From the NCBI RefSeq assembly GCF_000172175.1, contig NZ_ABJL02000007.1, positions 992,001-1,056,000 of the forward strand: a stretch of DNA of 64,000 nt. The letters run 5' to 3'. A program made the position numbers and the translations under genes. Below the pieces are notes generated by a model. It was not told the origin of the DNA, made no database searches, and was given only the letters and a program-made list of their open reading frames with translations. Shown here piece by piece: positions 36,708 to 45,463 of the stretch (positions are counted from its first letter, which is position 1; the number at the start of each line of letters is the position of its first letter). This stretch comes from Bacteroides intestinalis DSM 17393. Its GTDB lineage: Bacteria; Bacteroidota; Bacteroidia; Bacteroidales; Bacteroidaceae.

Positions 36708-37076
36708 CAACGCTTTGTAGGCAGCAGCATCCAGCAATGAATCGAAGTCTGCATCAGCATCCGGTTTCATTTTGATGAGCCAGCCTTCGCCGTACGGATC
36801 TTTGTTTACCAGTTCCGGTTGGTCGGCAAGAGCCTCGTTTTGTTCCAGGATTTCTCCGCCTACGGGCAAGAAAAGATCCGAAATGGTTTTTACTACTTCA
36901 ATGGTTCCGAATACTTCGTCGGCTGCCAATGTTTCACCCTCTGCCTGGATATCTACGAATACGATATCGCCCAATTGTTCCTGAGCGTAATCGGTGATAC
37001 CTACATAAGCTACATCGCCTTCAAGGCGTATCCACTCGTGTTCTTTGGTGTACTTTACATTTTCTGGGAAATTCAT
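36696..37076 (-). CDS. gcvH: Glycine cleavage system H protein
   Basis: 126 residues from MNFPENVKYTKEHEWIRLEG; an ATG two codons earlier is equally open. The lipoyl-domain protein shuttles the aminomethyl group between P, T and L proteins of glycine cleavage. The lipoylation lysine is K63 in GTIEVVKTISDLFLP, in the usual beta-hairpin context, and the GDIVFVDIQAEGE strand is typical. P and T genes are not nearby, which is common in Bacteroides. Conserved length and motif make this certain. Confidence 0.96.
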   Translation of the reverse strand: MNFPENVKYTKEHEWIRLEGDVAYVGITDYAQEQLGDIVFVDIQAEGETLAADEVFGTIEVVKTISDLFLPVGGEILEQNEALADQPELVNKDPYGEGWLIKMKPDADADFDSLLDAAAYKALIND

Positions 37077-37168
37077 GATCATTATTTTTAAAGGTTAATA
37101 CTTATATTAATTACAAATTACTAATTATAAATTACGATTCTTTGTTCACTCTTAATTCTTTACTTATC

Positions 37169-37837
37169 TTAGAATAAGAAAATGCGGAACAGGATATTAC
37201 TCAGTGGATGAAGCACCAATAAGGAGCAAATCAATCCTACGGCAAAACCTACCAGTACCTCTCCCAATGTATGATGCTGTAAAATAATACGTGCTGTGCC
37301 CAAGACACCTGCAATCAGGATGAACAAACATAGCCACCATACCGGATTGTATCCGAACAGGGCACTGAAAGATACCAATCCTCCTACAATAGCCCCTACA
37401 CCTGCCATATGCTCGCTTAACTTCCATTTCAGATTGACAACAATACAGATAACCATCATGATCAATGCAGCAAGAATAATACCTGTCATGTACCAGGGAA
37501 TATTCAGGCGATGCATCATCACCAGACAGAATACGTATGAAGTAATAGTAAGTAGGAATGGCATAAAACGCCGTTTACGTTCTCCTAAGTCTTCGGGACT
37601 GAAACCGTTGATCTTACGGAACAGGAAGATGGTGAGCGTAGGCATAAGAATGGTGAAGCAGTACACTACTCCCAGCACAATCAGCTTATACTGTATAGGC
37701 ATGATGCGCAGATATGAGAAAAGGAACAGAATCAGAAACGCCAGGAACGGGATAGAAAACGGCGTGAATATAGCCGATATCACCCGGGCTGTCCGGATTA
37801 AGCTCCTGTCTGCCACAATATGTTGTTCTTCAACCAT
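37169..37837 (-). CDS. PAP2-like membrane phosphatase family protein
   Basis: 222 residues with about six transmembrane segments. PAP2-type motif remnants occur in order: ERKRRFMPF (motif 1, charged with R-x-P replaced by R-F-M-P), LSEHMAGVGA (motif 2, S-x-H-x2-G) and ARIILQHHTLGEVLVG (motif 3, R-x5-H-x3-E with Glu in place of the usual Asp). PAP2 enzymes dephosphorylate lipid phosphates such as undecaprenyl or phosphatidate pyrophosphates. The altered third motif lowers confidence in activity. It is between rpoN and gcvH, on their strand. Confidence 0.72.
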   Translation of the reverse strand: MVEEQHIVADRSLIRTARVISAIFTPFSIPFLAFLILFLFSYLRIMPIQYKLIVLGVVYCFTILMPTLTIFLFRKINGFSPEDLGERKRRFMPFLLTITSYVFCLVMMHRLNIPWYMTGIILAALIMMVICIVVNLKWKLSEHMAGVGAIVGGLVSFSALFGYNPVWWLCLFILIAGVLGTARIILQHHTLGEVLVGFAVGLICSLLVLHPLSNILFRIFLF

Positions 37838-37896
37838 TTTAATTTATAATTTTACAATTGGATTCATTAATCATTTACCACCTTATCATTTTATAA

Positions 37897-39387
37897 TTAC
37901 TTTCTCAGCCTTGCCACCGGTATGTTCAACTGTTGCCTGTACTTGGCTACCGTGCGGCGTGCTATCGGATATCCTTTTTCTTTCAGTATATCCGTCAGTT
38001 CATCATCCGTATAAGGTTTCTTTTTATCTTCATTGTCAATGCATTCCTTCAATATCTTACGAATCTCGCGTACAGACATTTCTTCACCGTCCTCGGTGAC
38101 ATATCCGTCATTGAAGAAAAATTTCAGTGAATAGATGCCGTAGTTGGTTTGCACATATTTGCTGTTGCTGACGCGGGAAATGGTTGAAATGTCCAGTCCG
38201 GTACGTTCGGCAACATCTTTCAATATCATAGGACGCAGCAATGATTCGTCTCCTTCGAGGAAGAACGGACGTTGCAGGTCGATAATGGCTTGCATAGTAG
38301 TCATTAATGTATTCTGACGTTGCTTCACGGCATCGATAAAGCCTTGTGCTGCATCCATTTTCTGCTTCAGGAACATCATGGCTTCTTTCGACTCTTTCGA
38401 CTGGTTAGCCCTGTTTTTGGTATGTTCTTCCACCATCTCGGTGAAGTCGCGGCTCATACGCAGTTCCGGAACGTTCCGGTTGTTCAGAGCCAGATTGATG
38501 GTACCATCGTCGTATGTATCTACAATGAAGTCGGGGATGATCTGTTGCATGTTCCGGCCGATGGCTTCACCCAGGGAGGCACCCGGACGCGGATTGAGTT
38601 TGCAGATCTCTTTGATAGCCTGTTCAAAAGCGTCTTCTTCCAGTCCGAGCTTCTGCTGTATCTTGTCCCAATGCTTACGGGTGAATTCTTCGTAACATTC
38701 GGAGATGATCGCTTCTTCTATATAAAGTAGAGGGTTCGGGGTGAAGTGCTGTTGTTCTATCTTGCGATGAATCTGAATGAGCAGGCATTCTTGCAGGTTG
38801 CGTGCGCCAAGTCCGGCGGGGTCAAAGTCCTGGATAATCTTCAGTGCTTCTTCCAATTCCTCCTGGGTGCATTCGATGCCGGCGTAGATGGCAAGTTCAT
38901 CACAGATGCTATCCAGAGACTTACGTAGCAGGCCGTCGTCATCCAATGATCCGATCAGATATTCCGCCAGTTCACGCTGATGCTCGGTCAGGTCACGTTC
39001 GCTTAGTTGCTCCTTCAGAGTTTCGTAAAAAGAAGTAGCATCGGAGAAAGGTATTTCTTCAGCCTGTTCACCTTTGCTACGGTTGTTTTCCTGCAATTTG
39101 TAGTCGGGGATATCGTCTTCGCTCAGATAGTCGCTTAATGAATCATATTCATTGGCTCCGTTGTCTTCTGCGGAACCTCCCGTATCGGAATTTTCAGAAA
39201 AGTCGTCACTTGCCGTATCTTCCTTTCCTTCTTCCAGAGCCGGATTTTCCAGAAGTTCCGCATGTATACGGTCTTCCAGTTCTACAGCGGGCAATTCCAG
39301 TAGCTTCACTACCAGAATCTGCTGGGGCGACAGTGTCTGTACCTGTTGCTGCGCTTGAGTTTGTACTTGTCTGGAACCTTGTGCCAT
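37897..39387 (-). CDS. rpoN: RNA polymerase sigma-54 factor
   Basis: 496 residues. Region I is Gln-rich with the LELPAVELEDRIHAELLENP helix that contacts activators; an acidic linker (residues about 50-115) follows, then the core-binding domain and a helix-turn-helix. The C-terminal RpoN box is ARRTVAKYR, matching the ARRTVAKYRE consensus that reads the -24 element. Start MAQGSRQVQTQAQQQ fits family N-termini. It sets an alternative sigma factor that needs AAA+ enhancer-binding activators; none is encoded in the window. Its promoter faces away from pepP in a near-palindromic divergent region. Confidence 0.96.
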   Translation of the reverse strand: MAQGSRQVQTQAQQQVQTLSPQQILVVKLLELPAVELEDRIHAELLENPALEEGKEDTASDDFSENSDTGGSAEDNGANEYDSLSDYLSEDDIPDYKLQENNRSKGEQAEEIPFSDATSFYETLKEQLSERDLTEHQRELAEYLIGSLDDDGLLRKSLDSICDELAIYAGIECTQEELEEALKIIQDFDPAGLGARNLQECLLIQIHRKIEQQHFTPNPLLYIEEAIISECYEEFTRKHWDKIQQKLGLEEDAFEQAIKEICKLNPRPGASLGEAIGRNMQQIIPDFIVDTYDDGTINLALNNRNVPELRMSRDFTEMVEEHTKNRANQSKESKEAMMFLKQKMDAAQGFIDAVKQRQNTLMTTMQAIIDLQRPFFLEGDESLLRPMILKDVAERTGLDISTISRVSNSKYVQTNYGIYSLKFFFNDGYVTEDGEEMSVREIRKILKECIDNEDKKKPYTDDELTDILKEKGYPIARRTVAKYRQQLNIPVARLRK

Positions 39388-39699
39388 ACTTATTCTTTTC
39401 TTTTACTCGCCACAAAGATAATGCAAACCGAGACAGAATAAAATGAACGAGTTCATTTTTTATGCCGAGGCGCAGCTTATCTTCGCACTTTTTGCAAAAA
39501 TAGTGAATAGTTCGGGAACGCGAAATGTTCTCGGTATAAGTTTTTCATGCAAGCATGAAAGTTTGGCGCCTAATTTACATTATCTTCGTTAAAAGCGAAG
39601 ATAAGCTGCACATCAGCATTAAAAAATAAGCAAGCTTATTTTGTGCTGCTTTTGGTTTGCATTATCTTTGTGCGTATCAACTTAAAAAATTGCAACGTT
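39388..39699. promoter_or_regulatory. Divergent rpoN/pepP promoter region, near-palindromic
   Basis: A 312-base gap with no gene. The outer 19 bases at 39411-39429 are the perfect reverse complement of 39654-39672; each contains TATCTTTG, giving back-to-back -7 elements (39413-39420 minus, 39663-39670 plus). The plus side also has a -33 TTTG at 39640-39643, 19 bases before. Arms 39472-39486 and 39595-39609 (15 bases) are also perfect inverses. Local dyads lie at 39443-39456, 39543-39560 (TTTCATGCAAGCATGAAA) and 39623-39642. All pairs share one centre near 39541, so about 77 bases on each side are an inverted duplication. Confidence 0.7.
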
Positions 39700-41073
39700 A
39701 TGTTTGATAAAGAAACTTATGTGCAGCGCAGAGCCCTGCTGAAAAAAAATGTTGGCTCCGGAGTGTTACTATTCTTGGGAAATGACGAACAAGGACTGAA
39801 TTATGAAGATAATGCTTTCCGTTATCGTCAGGATTCTACCTTTCTCTACTATTTCGGCTTGTCGTTTGCCGGACTTTCCGCTATCATTGACATCGATGAG
39901 AACAAAGAAATCATTTTCGGGGACGAACTGACTATCGACCATATTGTGTGGATGGGCACACAGCCAACTCTGAAAGAGAAGAGCGAACGGGTAGGTATTC
40001 GGGAGACACTTCCTTCTGCCGGAATTATCAGCTATCTGCACAAAGCCGTACAAAAGGGGCAGACGGTACATTATCTTCCGCCTTACCGTCCCGAACATAA
40101 GTTGAAACTCATGGATTGGCTGGGTGTTCCGCCTGCACGCCAGGAAGGTTCCGTACCGTTTATCCGTGCGGTGGTGGCACAGCGTAATTATAAATCTGCT
40201 GAAGAGATTGCAGAAATAGAAAAAGCATGTGATGTGACTGCCGACATGCATATCAAGGCGATGGAAGTGATTCGGCCGGGTATGTACGAATATGAAGTTG
40301 TGGCAGAGATGAACCGTGTAGCCGAAATGAATAATTGCGAACTTTCTTTCCCTACGATTGCCACAATCAACGGACAGACTTTGCATAATCATTATCATGG
40401 TAATAAAATTAAATCGGGTGACTTGTTCCTGATCGACGCCGGTGCGGAACTTCCGTCGGGTTATTGCGGTGACATGTCGTCTACTGTACCTGCCGATAAA
40501 ACGTTTACTTCAAAACAACGTGCCGTTTACGAAATTCAGAATGCTATGCATCTGGAATCTGTAAAGGCTCTCCGTCCGGGTATCCCTTATATGGAAGTGT
40601 ACGACTTATCTGCCCGCGTAATGGTAGAAGGTTTGAAAGGACTGGGCCTGATGAAAGGAAATGCAGATGATGCAGTGCGCGAAGGTGCTCATGCATTGTT
40701 CTATCCTCACGGTCTGGGACACATGATGGGACTGGACGTGCATGATATGGAAAACTTGGGAGAAGTGTGGGTAGGGTATGACGGTCAACCCAAGAGCACA
40801 CAGTTCGGACGTAAGTCTCAACGCCTTGCTATTCCTTTGGAACCGGGCTTTGTACATACTGTTGAGCCGGGTATCTACTTTATTCCTGAATTGATTGACA
40901 TGTGGAAAGAAGGAAAGAAATTCACAGACTTTATCAATTATGACAAAGTGGAAGAATATCGTGACTTCGGCGGTATCCGCAATGAAGAAGATTATCTTAT
41001 TACAGAAACCGGTGCCCGCCGCTTAGGCAAGAAGATACCGTTGACTCCGGAAGAGGTGGAAGCGTTGCGATAG
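39700..41073 (+). CDS. Xaa-Pro aminopeptidase (aminopeptidase P, M24B)
   Basis: 457 residues from MFDKETYVQRRALLKKNVG; the track-like longer frame crosses the promoter and is not used. N-terminal creatinase-like domain (FLYYFGL, ENKEIIFGDE), then the pita-bread catalytic domain with the five metal ligands: D and D in LIDAGAELPSGYCGDMS, H in HGLGHMMGLDVHD, E in HTVEPGIYFIPELID and E in GGIRNEEDYLI. It removes an N-terminal residue that precedes proline; cytoplasmic (no signal). It is followed at 13 to 22 bases by a thioredoxin-fold gene. Confidence 0.93.
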   Translation: MFDKETYVQRRALLKKNVGSGVLLFLGNDEQGLNYEDNAFRYRQDSTFLYYFGLSFAGLSAIIDIDENKEIIFGDELTIDHIVWMGTQPTLKEKSERVGIRETLPSAGIISYLHKAVQKGQTVHYLPPYRPEHKLKLMDWLGVPPARQEGSVPFIRAVVAQRNYKSAEEIAEIEKACDVTADMHIKAMEVIRPGMYEYEVVAEMNRVAEMNNCELSFPTIATINGQTLHNHYHGNKIKSGDLFLIDAGAELPSGYCGDMSSTVPADKTFTSKQRAVYEIQNAMHLESVKALRPGIPYMEVYDLSARVMVEGLKGLGLMKGNADDAVREGAHALFYPHGLGHMMGLDVHDMENLGEVWVGYDGQPKSTQFGRKSQRLAIPLEPGFVHTVEPGIYFIPELIDMWKEGKKFTDFINYDKVEEYRDFGGIRNEEDYLITETGARRLGKKIPLTPEEVEALR

Positions 41074-41095
41074 TATCAATTTAAGAATGAGTCTA

Positions 41096-43174
41096 ATGAA
41101 AAAACTACTATTCTTATTTTGTCTTTTGTCCTGGAGTGTATTGCATGCACAAAAGACGATTAATCGGCCTCCGTTTATAGCAAAGGCAACGGAAACCATT
41201 GAGATAGCTGCTATTCATTTGTCGGATACAGCTACCGTGGTTGATGTGGATGCAAAATTTATTCCAAAGAACTGGATACGTATTGCTCCTGCTACTTGTC
41301 TGGTTGCAGATAATGGTGAACGTTACCAGGTGCGGCAGGGAGTAGGCATAGAGTTGGGCCAGGAATTTTGGATGCCTGAGTCGGGTGAGGCTACTTTTTC
41401 TTTGATATTTCCACCTCTGCCGGCATCTGTAAAGTCGTTTGATTTTGTGGAAGGTGAAGGTGAAAGAGACTTTAATCTTTTTGGTATCAGCCTGATCGGG
41501 AAGTTGCCCAAACTCCAATTGCCTAAAGACTTAGGGAAAGCCGGCAAAGCGACTGCTGTTGCTTTGCCGACGCCTGAAATCAAAGAGGGAACCGCTATCA
41601 TCAGTGGGCGTATTCTGGATTATAAGCCTTCATTTCGCATGAAAGTCGAACTACATTCAGCTGATTTTTTATCTGCTTATGGACAAAAGAATACAGAGTT
41701 AAAGTTGGATGAAGCAGGAAATTTTCATACGGAAATGCCTGTTTCACATCCTTCTGTGGCCTATTTAAGTGTGGGTGGCTCTGTTATTTCTTTTTTATTG
41801 TCTCCAGGTGGCGAAACCAAGATTACTGTAAATCTTCGTGAGATGACGCGTGCTTCCAGTCGTTTGCGGAAAGATGCGAAACCTGAAGGGAAGAAGGTTT
41901 ATTTTGAAGGACTGAATGCCGGATTGAATACGGAGATGAATTCCGGATTAGAGATTCCTCTTTGTTCTGTTGAGCTGAAAGACTTGTATGACATGAATCC
42001 GGACCAGTACAAGGCATATTGTATGCAGAAGTATGAGGAAGCAGACAAGGCGATCCACGCTAATAAGAAGATAAGTAAGGCTTATGCGGAACTGTTGACG
42101 GTGCTGAATAAAGATGCATTGTATGGGTTGTTATGTGGATATGATTATCAGCTATTGCAGGCTTATGCTCAGCAAAAGGGGCTGTCTGTGCGTGATGCAA
42201 GTAAAGAGTATCGTTCTCCTGAACCATCAAATGACTATTTCGATTTTCTAAGTGAATTTGGTTATATCAATTCACCCAAGTCTGTGTATTGTTTTAATTA
42301 TCCTTCCAGGGTAGTTAATACCGGGTATATAAGCTTGCCGTCTGTAAAGCGAGGTGACATCTTTGATTATTTACTCAATTCCCCTAAAGTGGCCCCTAAA
42401 GATAAGGAGACGATGAAGAAATATCGCGATAATCCGTCATCGTATGATTCTTCGGTAATGAAAGAACTGAGGAATAAATATGATGCTCTTTTTCAGGAAT
42501 TTGGTAGACAAGGAATGGAAGCTAACCGAAAAGCGGTTGAAGAACTGATTGGTAGCCAAGGTATCTATTATGATGTACAGAAAGCCATGCAATGTGTTTC
42601 GAAACTGGAAGATTTTACACCTTTATCTGAAGATGATTTTGCTGCGTTGCATGCAATTGAAAATTCCTATTTTCTGAACCGATTGACCGCAATGAATACG
42701 GAACTGCTTCGGAGGATAGAAGAGAATAAGAGTAAACGTGGTTTCACGGTTCGTACTTTGGCTGCAGACGTTAAAGATGATGAACTGTTTGAAGCTATGG
42801 TCGCTCCGTTCAAAGGTAAAGTGGTGCTTGTTGATTTCTGGGCTACCTGGTGTGGTCCTTGTAAGATGGCAATGAAGATGATGAAGCCCATGAAGGAAGA
42901 ACTGATAGATAAGGATATCGTGTATGTCTTTATTGCCGGTGAAAATTCTCCGGAGACAACATGGAATAATATGATACCCGATATTCATGGTGAACATTAT
43001 CGACTTACCAATGCACAATGGGCGGCTATCTGCAATAAATTTGAGGTTCGTGGTGTACCTACCTATCTGGTACTCGACCGTGAAGGAAAACAAACTTATC
43101 GGTCGGTCGGTTTTCCGGGAACGGATGCGGTGAAGGGTGAATTACTGAAAGCATTAAATTCTTCCGCTGACTGA
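41096..43174 (+). CDS. TlpA-like thioredoxin-fold protein with long N-terminal region
   Basis: 692 residues from MKKLLFLFCLLSWSVLHAQ (signal peptide; a start three codons upstream is open). About 570 residues of Bacteroidota-specific all-beta and helical sequence precede a C-terminal thioredoxin domain with the redox pair C586-G-P-C589 in DFWATWCGPCKM and the cis-proline in VRGVPTYLVLD. It would act in the periplasm in thiol-disulfide exchange, or as a resident reductase of a partner. The N-terminal region has no motif I can name. A strong bidirectional terminator follows. Confidence 0.82.
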   Translation: MKKLLFLFCLLSWSVLHAQKTINRPPFIAKATETIEIAAIHLSDTATVVDVDAKFIPKNWIRIAPATCLVADNGERYQVRQGVGIELGQEFWMPESGEATFSLIFPPLPASVKSFDFVEGEGERDFNLFGISLIGKLPKLQLPKDLGKAGKATAVALPTPEIKEGTAIISGRILDYKPSFRMKVELHSADFLSAYGQKNTELKLDEAGNFHTEMPVSHPSVAYLSVGGSVISFLLSPGGETKITVNLREMTRASSRLRKDAKPEGKKVYFEGLNAGLNTEMNSGLEIPLCSVELKDLYDMNPDQYKAYCMQKYEEADKAIHANKKISKAYAELLTVLNKDALYGLLCGYDYQLLQAYAQQKGLSVRDASKEYRSPEPSNDYFDFLSEFGYINSPKSVYCFNYPSRVVNTGYISLPSVKRGDIFDYLLNSPKVAPKDKETMKKYRDNPSSYDSSVMKELRNKYDALFQEFGRQGMEANRKAVEELIGSQGIYYDVQKAMQCVSKLEDFTPLSEDDFAALHAIENSYFLNRLTAMNTELLRRIEENKSKRGFTVRTLAADVKDDELFEAMVAPFKGKVVLVDFWATWCGPCKMAMKMMKPMKEELIDKDIVYVFIAGENSPETTWNNMIPDIHGEHYRLTNAQWAAICNKFEVRGVPTYLVLDREGKQTYRSVGFPGTDAVKGELLKALNSSAD

Positions 43175-43185
43175 TCATATACTCT

Positions 43186-43228
43186 AATAAACGAAAGGGG
43201 CAGCTATGGCTGCCCCTTTTCGTTTATT
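43186..43228. terminator. Bidirectional terminator
   Basis: AATAAACGAAAGGGGCAGC (43186-43204) pairs with GCTGCCCC-TTTTCGTTTATT (43209-43228) with a 4-base loop and one bulged base. T-rich and A-rich ends flank a GC core. It lies between the convergent thioredoxin and PepSY-like genes. Confidence 0.88.
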
Positions 43229-43243
43229 ATCTAATCGGTGTTA

Positions 43244-44122
43244 TCAGATAAACTGTCCGTCTTCGTTGATCTTAACTTTCACTTCCTTTTCGCCTTGCTC
43301 CAGCTCTATCCAGTAGTAGTTCCCGGCAGGAGTTTCAAAATATTCGGCATCATCTACTACATAGCCGCTATATTGTGACGCTTTAATGGCATCTGTTACT
43401 TTTACTGGAAGTACATATACATCCCATGAGGTGGAAATCCATTCATAGTTTGTACTAAGCAATACTTCTTTACTTTGATTTTCGTGTATGATGTCCACTT
43501 CAATCATTCCTTTCTCCTGCTCAATCTCAATAATACGGGCGTTAGGATAATTCTTCTGTATAAGTTCTGTTACGGCAGTAACCATATTGGATGGAGCATC
43601 CGGCAGCAATGATTCATTATTGCCGTTACCGTCATCATTTACGGCTTTAATAAGAATTCCGTCTGCTGAATAATGTAAGTCCATATCTATATCCTGTGCA
43701 GATTCCACTTCTATGATGTAGATAACCTCTTTTTCGGTTCCTGCACGTTCAATGCGTTCCACTTCATTATCTTTTTGCCAAGTGGCGTATTCACTGCTCT
43801 CAAAGGAGGTCCTTACTGCTTGTGGAATGGCACTATATGGCATTTCTGTCTCCGTCATATGCCACGAACCATCTGCCTTGTACCAAGCTTCTGTTTTATA
43901 TCCGTTGTCACTCTTGTTATTGAATTCAGCTTTGTAATATTGCTCTTGCGAGACAGTTTTTGTTTCCCAACTCAGGTTAGCGGTGTTAGAAAAACTACTA
44001 TCGAATGCCGTGCGTACAGCTTCGGGAACTTTAGAACTTGGGAGATCGTCATCGTCATCACTGCAGCTTTGTAGGCTTAACATCCCCATAACTAATAGGG
44101 CTAAATACATTTTCAATTTCAT
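43244..44122 (-). CDS. PepSY-like domain lipoprotein
   Basis: 292 residues; lipoprotein signal with lipobox LQSC, then an acidic DDDDD linker. It contains tandem beta-lactamase-inhibitor-like / PepSY-like repeats (PF11396 type): VPEAVRTAFDSSFSNTANLSW, IPQAVRTSFESSEYATWQKD, MVTAVTELIQKNYPNARIIEI and a final VTDAIKASQYSGYVVDDAEYFE. Proteins of this kind are abundant in Bacteroides envelopes, but their ligands are unknown. It is a single gene, convergent with the thioredoxin gene and divergent from DUF418. Confidence 0.82.
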   Translation of the reverse strand: MKLKMYLALLVMGMLSLQSCSDDDDDLPSSKVPEAVRTAFDSSFSNTANLSWETKTVSQEQYYKAEFNNKSDNGYKTEAWYKADGSWHMTETEMPYSAIPQAVRTSFESSEYATWQKDNEVERIERAGTEKEVIYIIEVESAQDIDMDLHYSADGILIKAVNDDGNGNNESLLPDAPSNMVTAVTELIQKNYPNARIIEIEQEKGMIEVDIIHENQSKEVLLSTNYEWISTSWDVYVLPVKVTDAIKASQYSGYVVDDAEYFETPAGNYYWIELEQGEKEVKVKINEDGQFI

Positions 44123-44230
44123 AGTTACTTATTTTTTAGAGTTTCTGATTATTGTTGATTTTATTGCAAAGATGACGGGCAATTCTGGAAGAAATTGGGA
44201 ATTTGCCTCCAAAAGTGGATAATAAATTCT

Positions 44231-44238
44231 ATATTTGC
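44231..44238 (+). promoter_or_regulatory. Predicted -7 element for the DUF418 gene
   Basis: TATATTTG, perfect TAnnTTTG, 47 bases before the ATG. Confidence 0.4.
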
Positions 44239-44285
44239 GATTTTAACATTAAAAAGAGCAGATTGCTAATGAATTTATACTGATT

Positions 44286-45455
44286 ATGGTACAGAAATTG
44301 GAAACACACACCCGTATTGACGTAGCTGACGTGCTGCGTGGACTCGCCGTTATGGGCATCATTGTATTACACTCCATCGAACACTTTAATTTCTATTCAT
44401 TTCCTGATACAAGTACTCAAAGTGCATGGCTTAACTTTTCTGATAAAGCCATTTGGGACGGACTCTTTTTCATGTTCGGAGGAAAGGCTTACGCTGTGTT
44501 TGCTTTACTTTTTGGTTTTAGTTTCTTCATCCAGGATAATAACCAGCGTATGCGTGGCAATGATTTTCGTTTGCGTTTTTGCTGGCGATTGATCTTATTG
44601 TTCATTCTTGGTAATATAAATGCAGCTTTTTTCACGGCCGAAGTATTGGTGCTCTATTCGTTAGTCGGATTCATCTTACCACTTACCTGCAGGCTGAAAG
44701 ATAAATGGTTGTTTATTCTGGCATGTGTACTTTTGATACAACCATTACCACTTTATTATGTGATATGTGCCTGCATAGATCCTTCTTTTGTGACTCCCTC
44801 TATTCCGACAGGTAGTTACTGGGGAGCTGCTTTTCAAGTGCAGAGTCACGGCACTTTCCTTGAAACTCTGCGTGTGAATTTATGGGAAGGGCAGATTGCC
44901 AGTCTTGCATGGGCTTGGGATCACGGACGTGTATTCCAGACTGCCGCTCTTTTCCTGTTCGGCTTGCTGATAGGACGTCGGGGACTTTTCCTGAAGGAAA
45001 ATCTGAAATTCTGGAATAAGGTACTTTGTGGCGCTCTTATCGCTTTCTTCCCCCTATATGGATTGGGTAATATGTTGCCGGGTTTCATCGTTAGTAAGTC
45101 TATTCTTACTCCTTTGTTACTAATCATAACTTCCTTGTCCAAATTTGCATTTATGCTGATATTGGTGTCGGGTGTTATCTTTGCTTTCTATCGGACAAAC
45201 CTGCATGACTGGTTGATGAAGATTACTCCTTACGGTAAGATGAGTCTTACAAATTATATTACTCAGAGTATTATCGGTTCGTTGTTGTTCTATAATTGGG
45301 GTCTTGCACTTCACTCTCAGTTGGGTATAACAGCCAGCTTCCTGGTAGGAGTAGTGCTCTTCATCGTGCAGCTTGCTTTCTGCCGTTGGTGGATGAGCCG
45401 TCATGCACACGGTCCGCTGGAATACTTGTGGAAACGAGCGACTTGGTTGAAATAA
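44286..45455 (+). CDS. DUF418-domain membrane protein
   Basis: 389 residues with about ten transmembrane segments. The N-terminal RIDVADVLRGLAVMGIIVLHS and the C-terminal DUF418 block (YGKMSLTNYITQSIIGSLLFYNWGL, RWWMSRHAHGPLEYLWKRATW) are diagnostic. Members resemble acyltransferase-3-like membrane proteins (OafA fold) and are thought to modify or transport something at the envelope, but none is well defined. Its stop codon is 8 bases from the convergent HlyD gene. Confidence 0.82.
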   Translation: MVQKLETHTRIDVADVLRGLAVMGIIVLHSIEHFNFYSFPDTSTQSAWLNFSDKAIWDGLFFMFGGKAYAVFALLFGFSFFIQDNNQRMRGNDFRLRFCWRLILLFILGNINAAFFTAEVLVLYSLVGFILPLTCRLKDKWLFILACVLLIQPLPLYYVICACIDPSFVTPSIPTGSYWGAAFQVQSHGTFLETLRVNLWEGQIASLAWAWDHGRVFQTAALFLFGLLIGRRGLFLKENLKFWNKVLCGALIAFFPLYGLGNMLPGFIVSKSILTPLLLIITSLSKFAFMLILVSGVIFAFYRTNLHDWLMKITPYGKMSLTNYITQSIIGSLLFYNWGLALHSQLGITASFLVGVVLFIVQLAFCRWWMSRHAHGPLEYLWKRATWLK

Positions 45456-45463
45456 AAGATTTT

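Noticed and set aside
39643..39699. Longer N-terminus for aminopeptidase P
   Set aside because: It crosses the promoter; MFDKETYVQRR is the normal start of this family.
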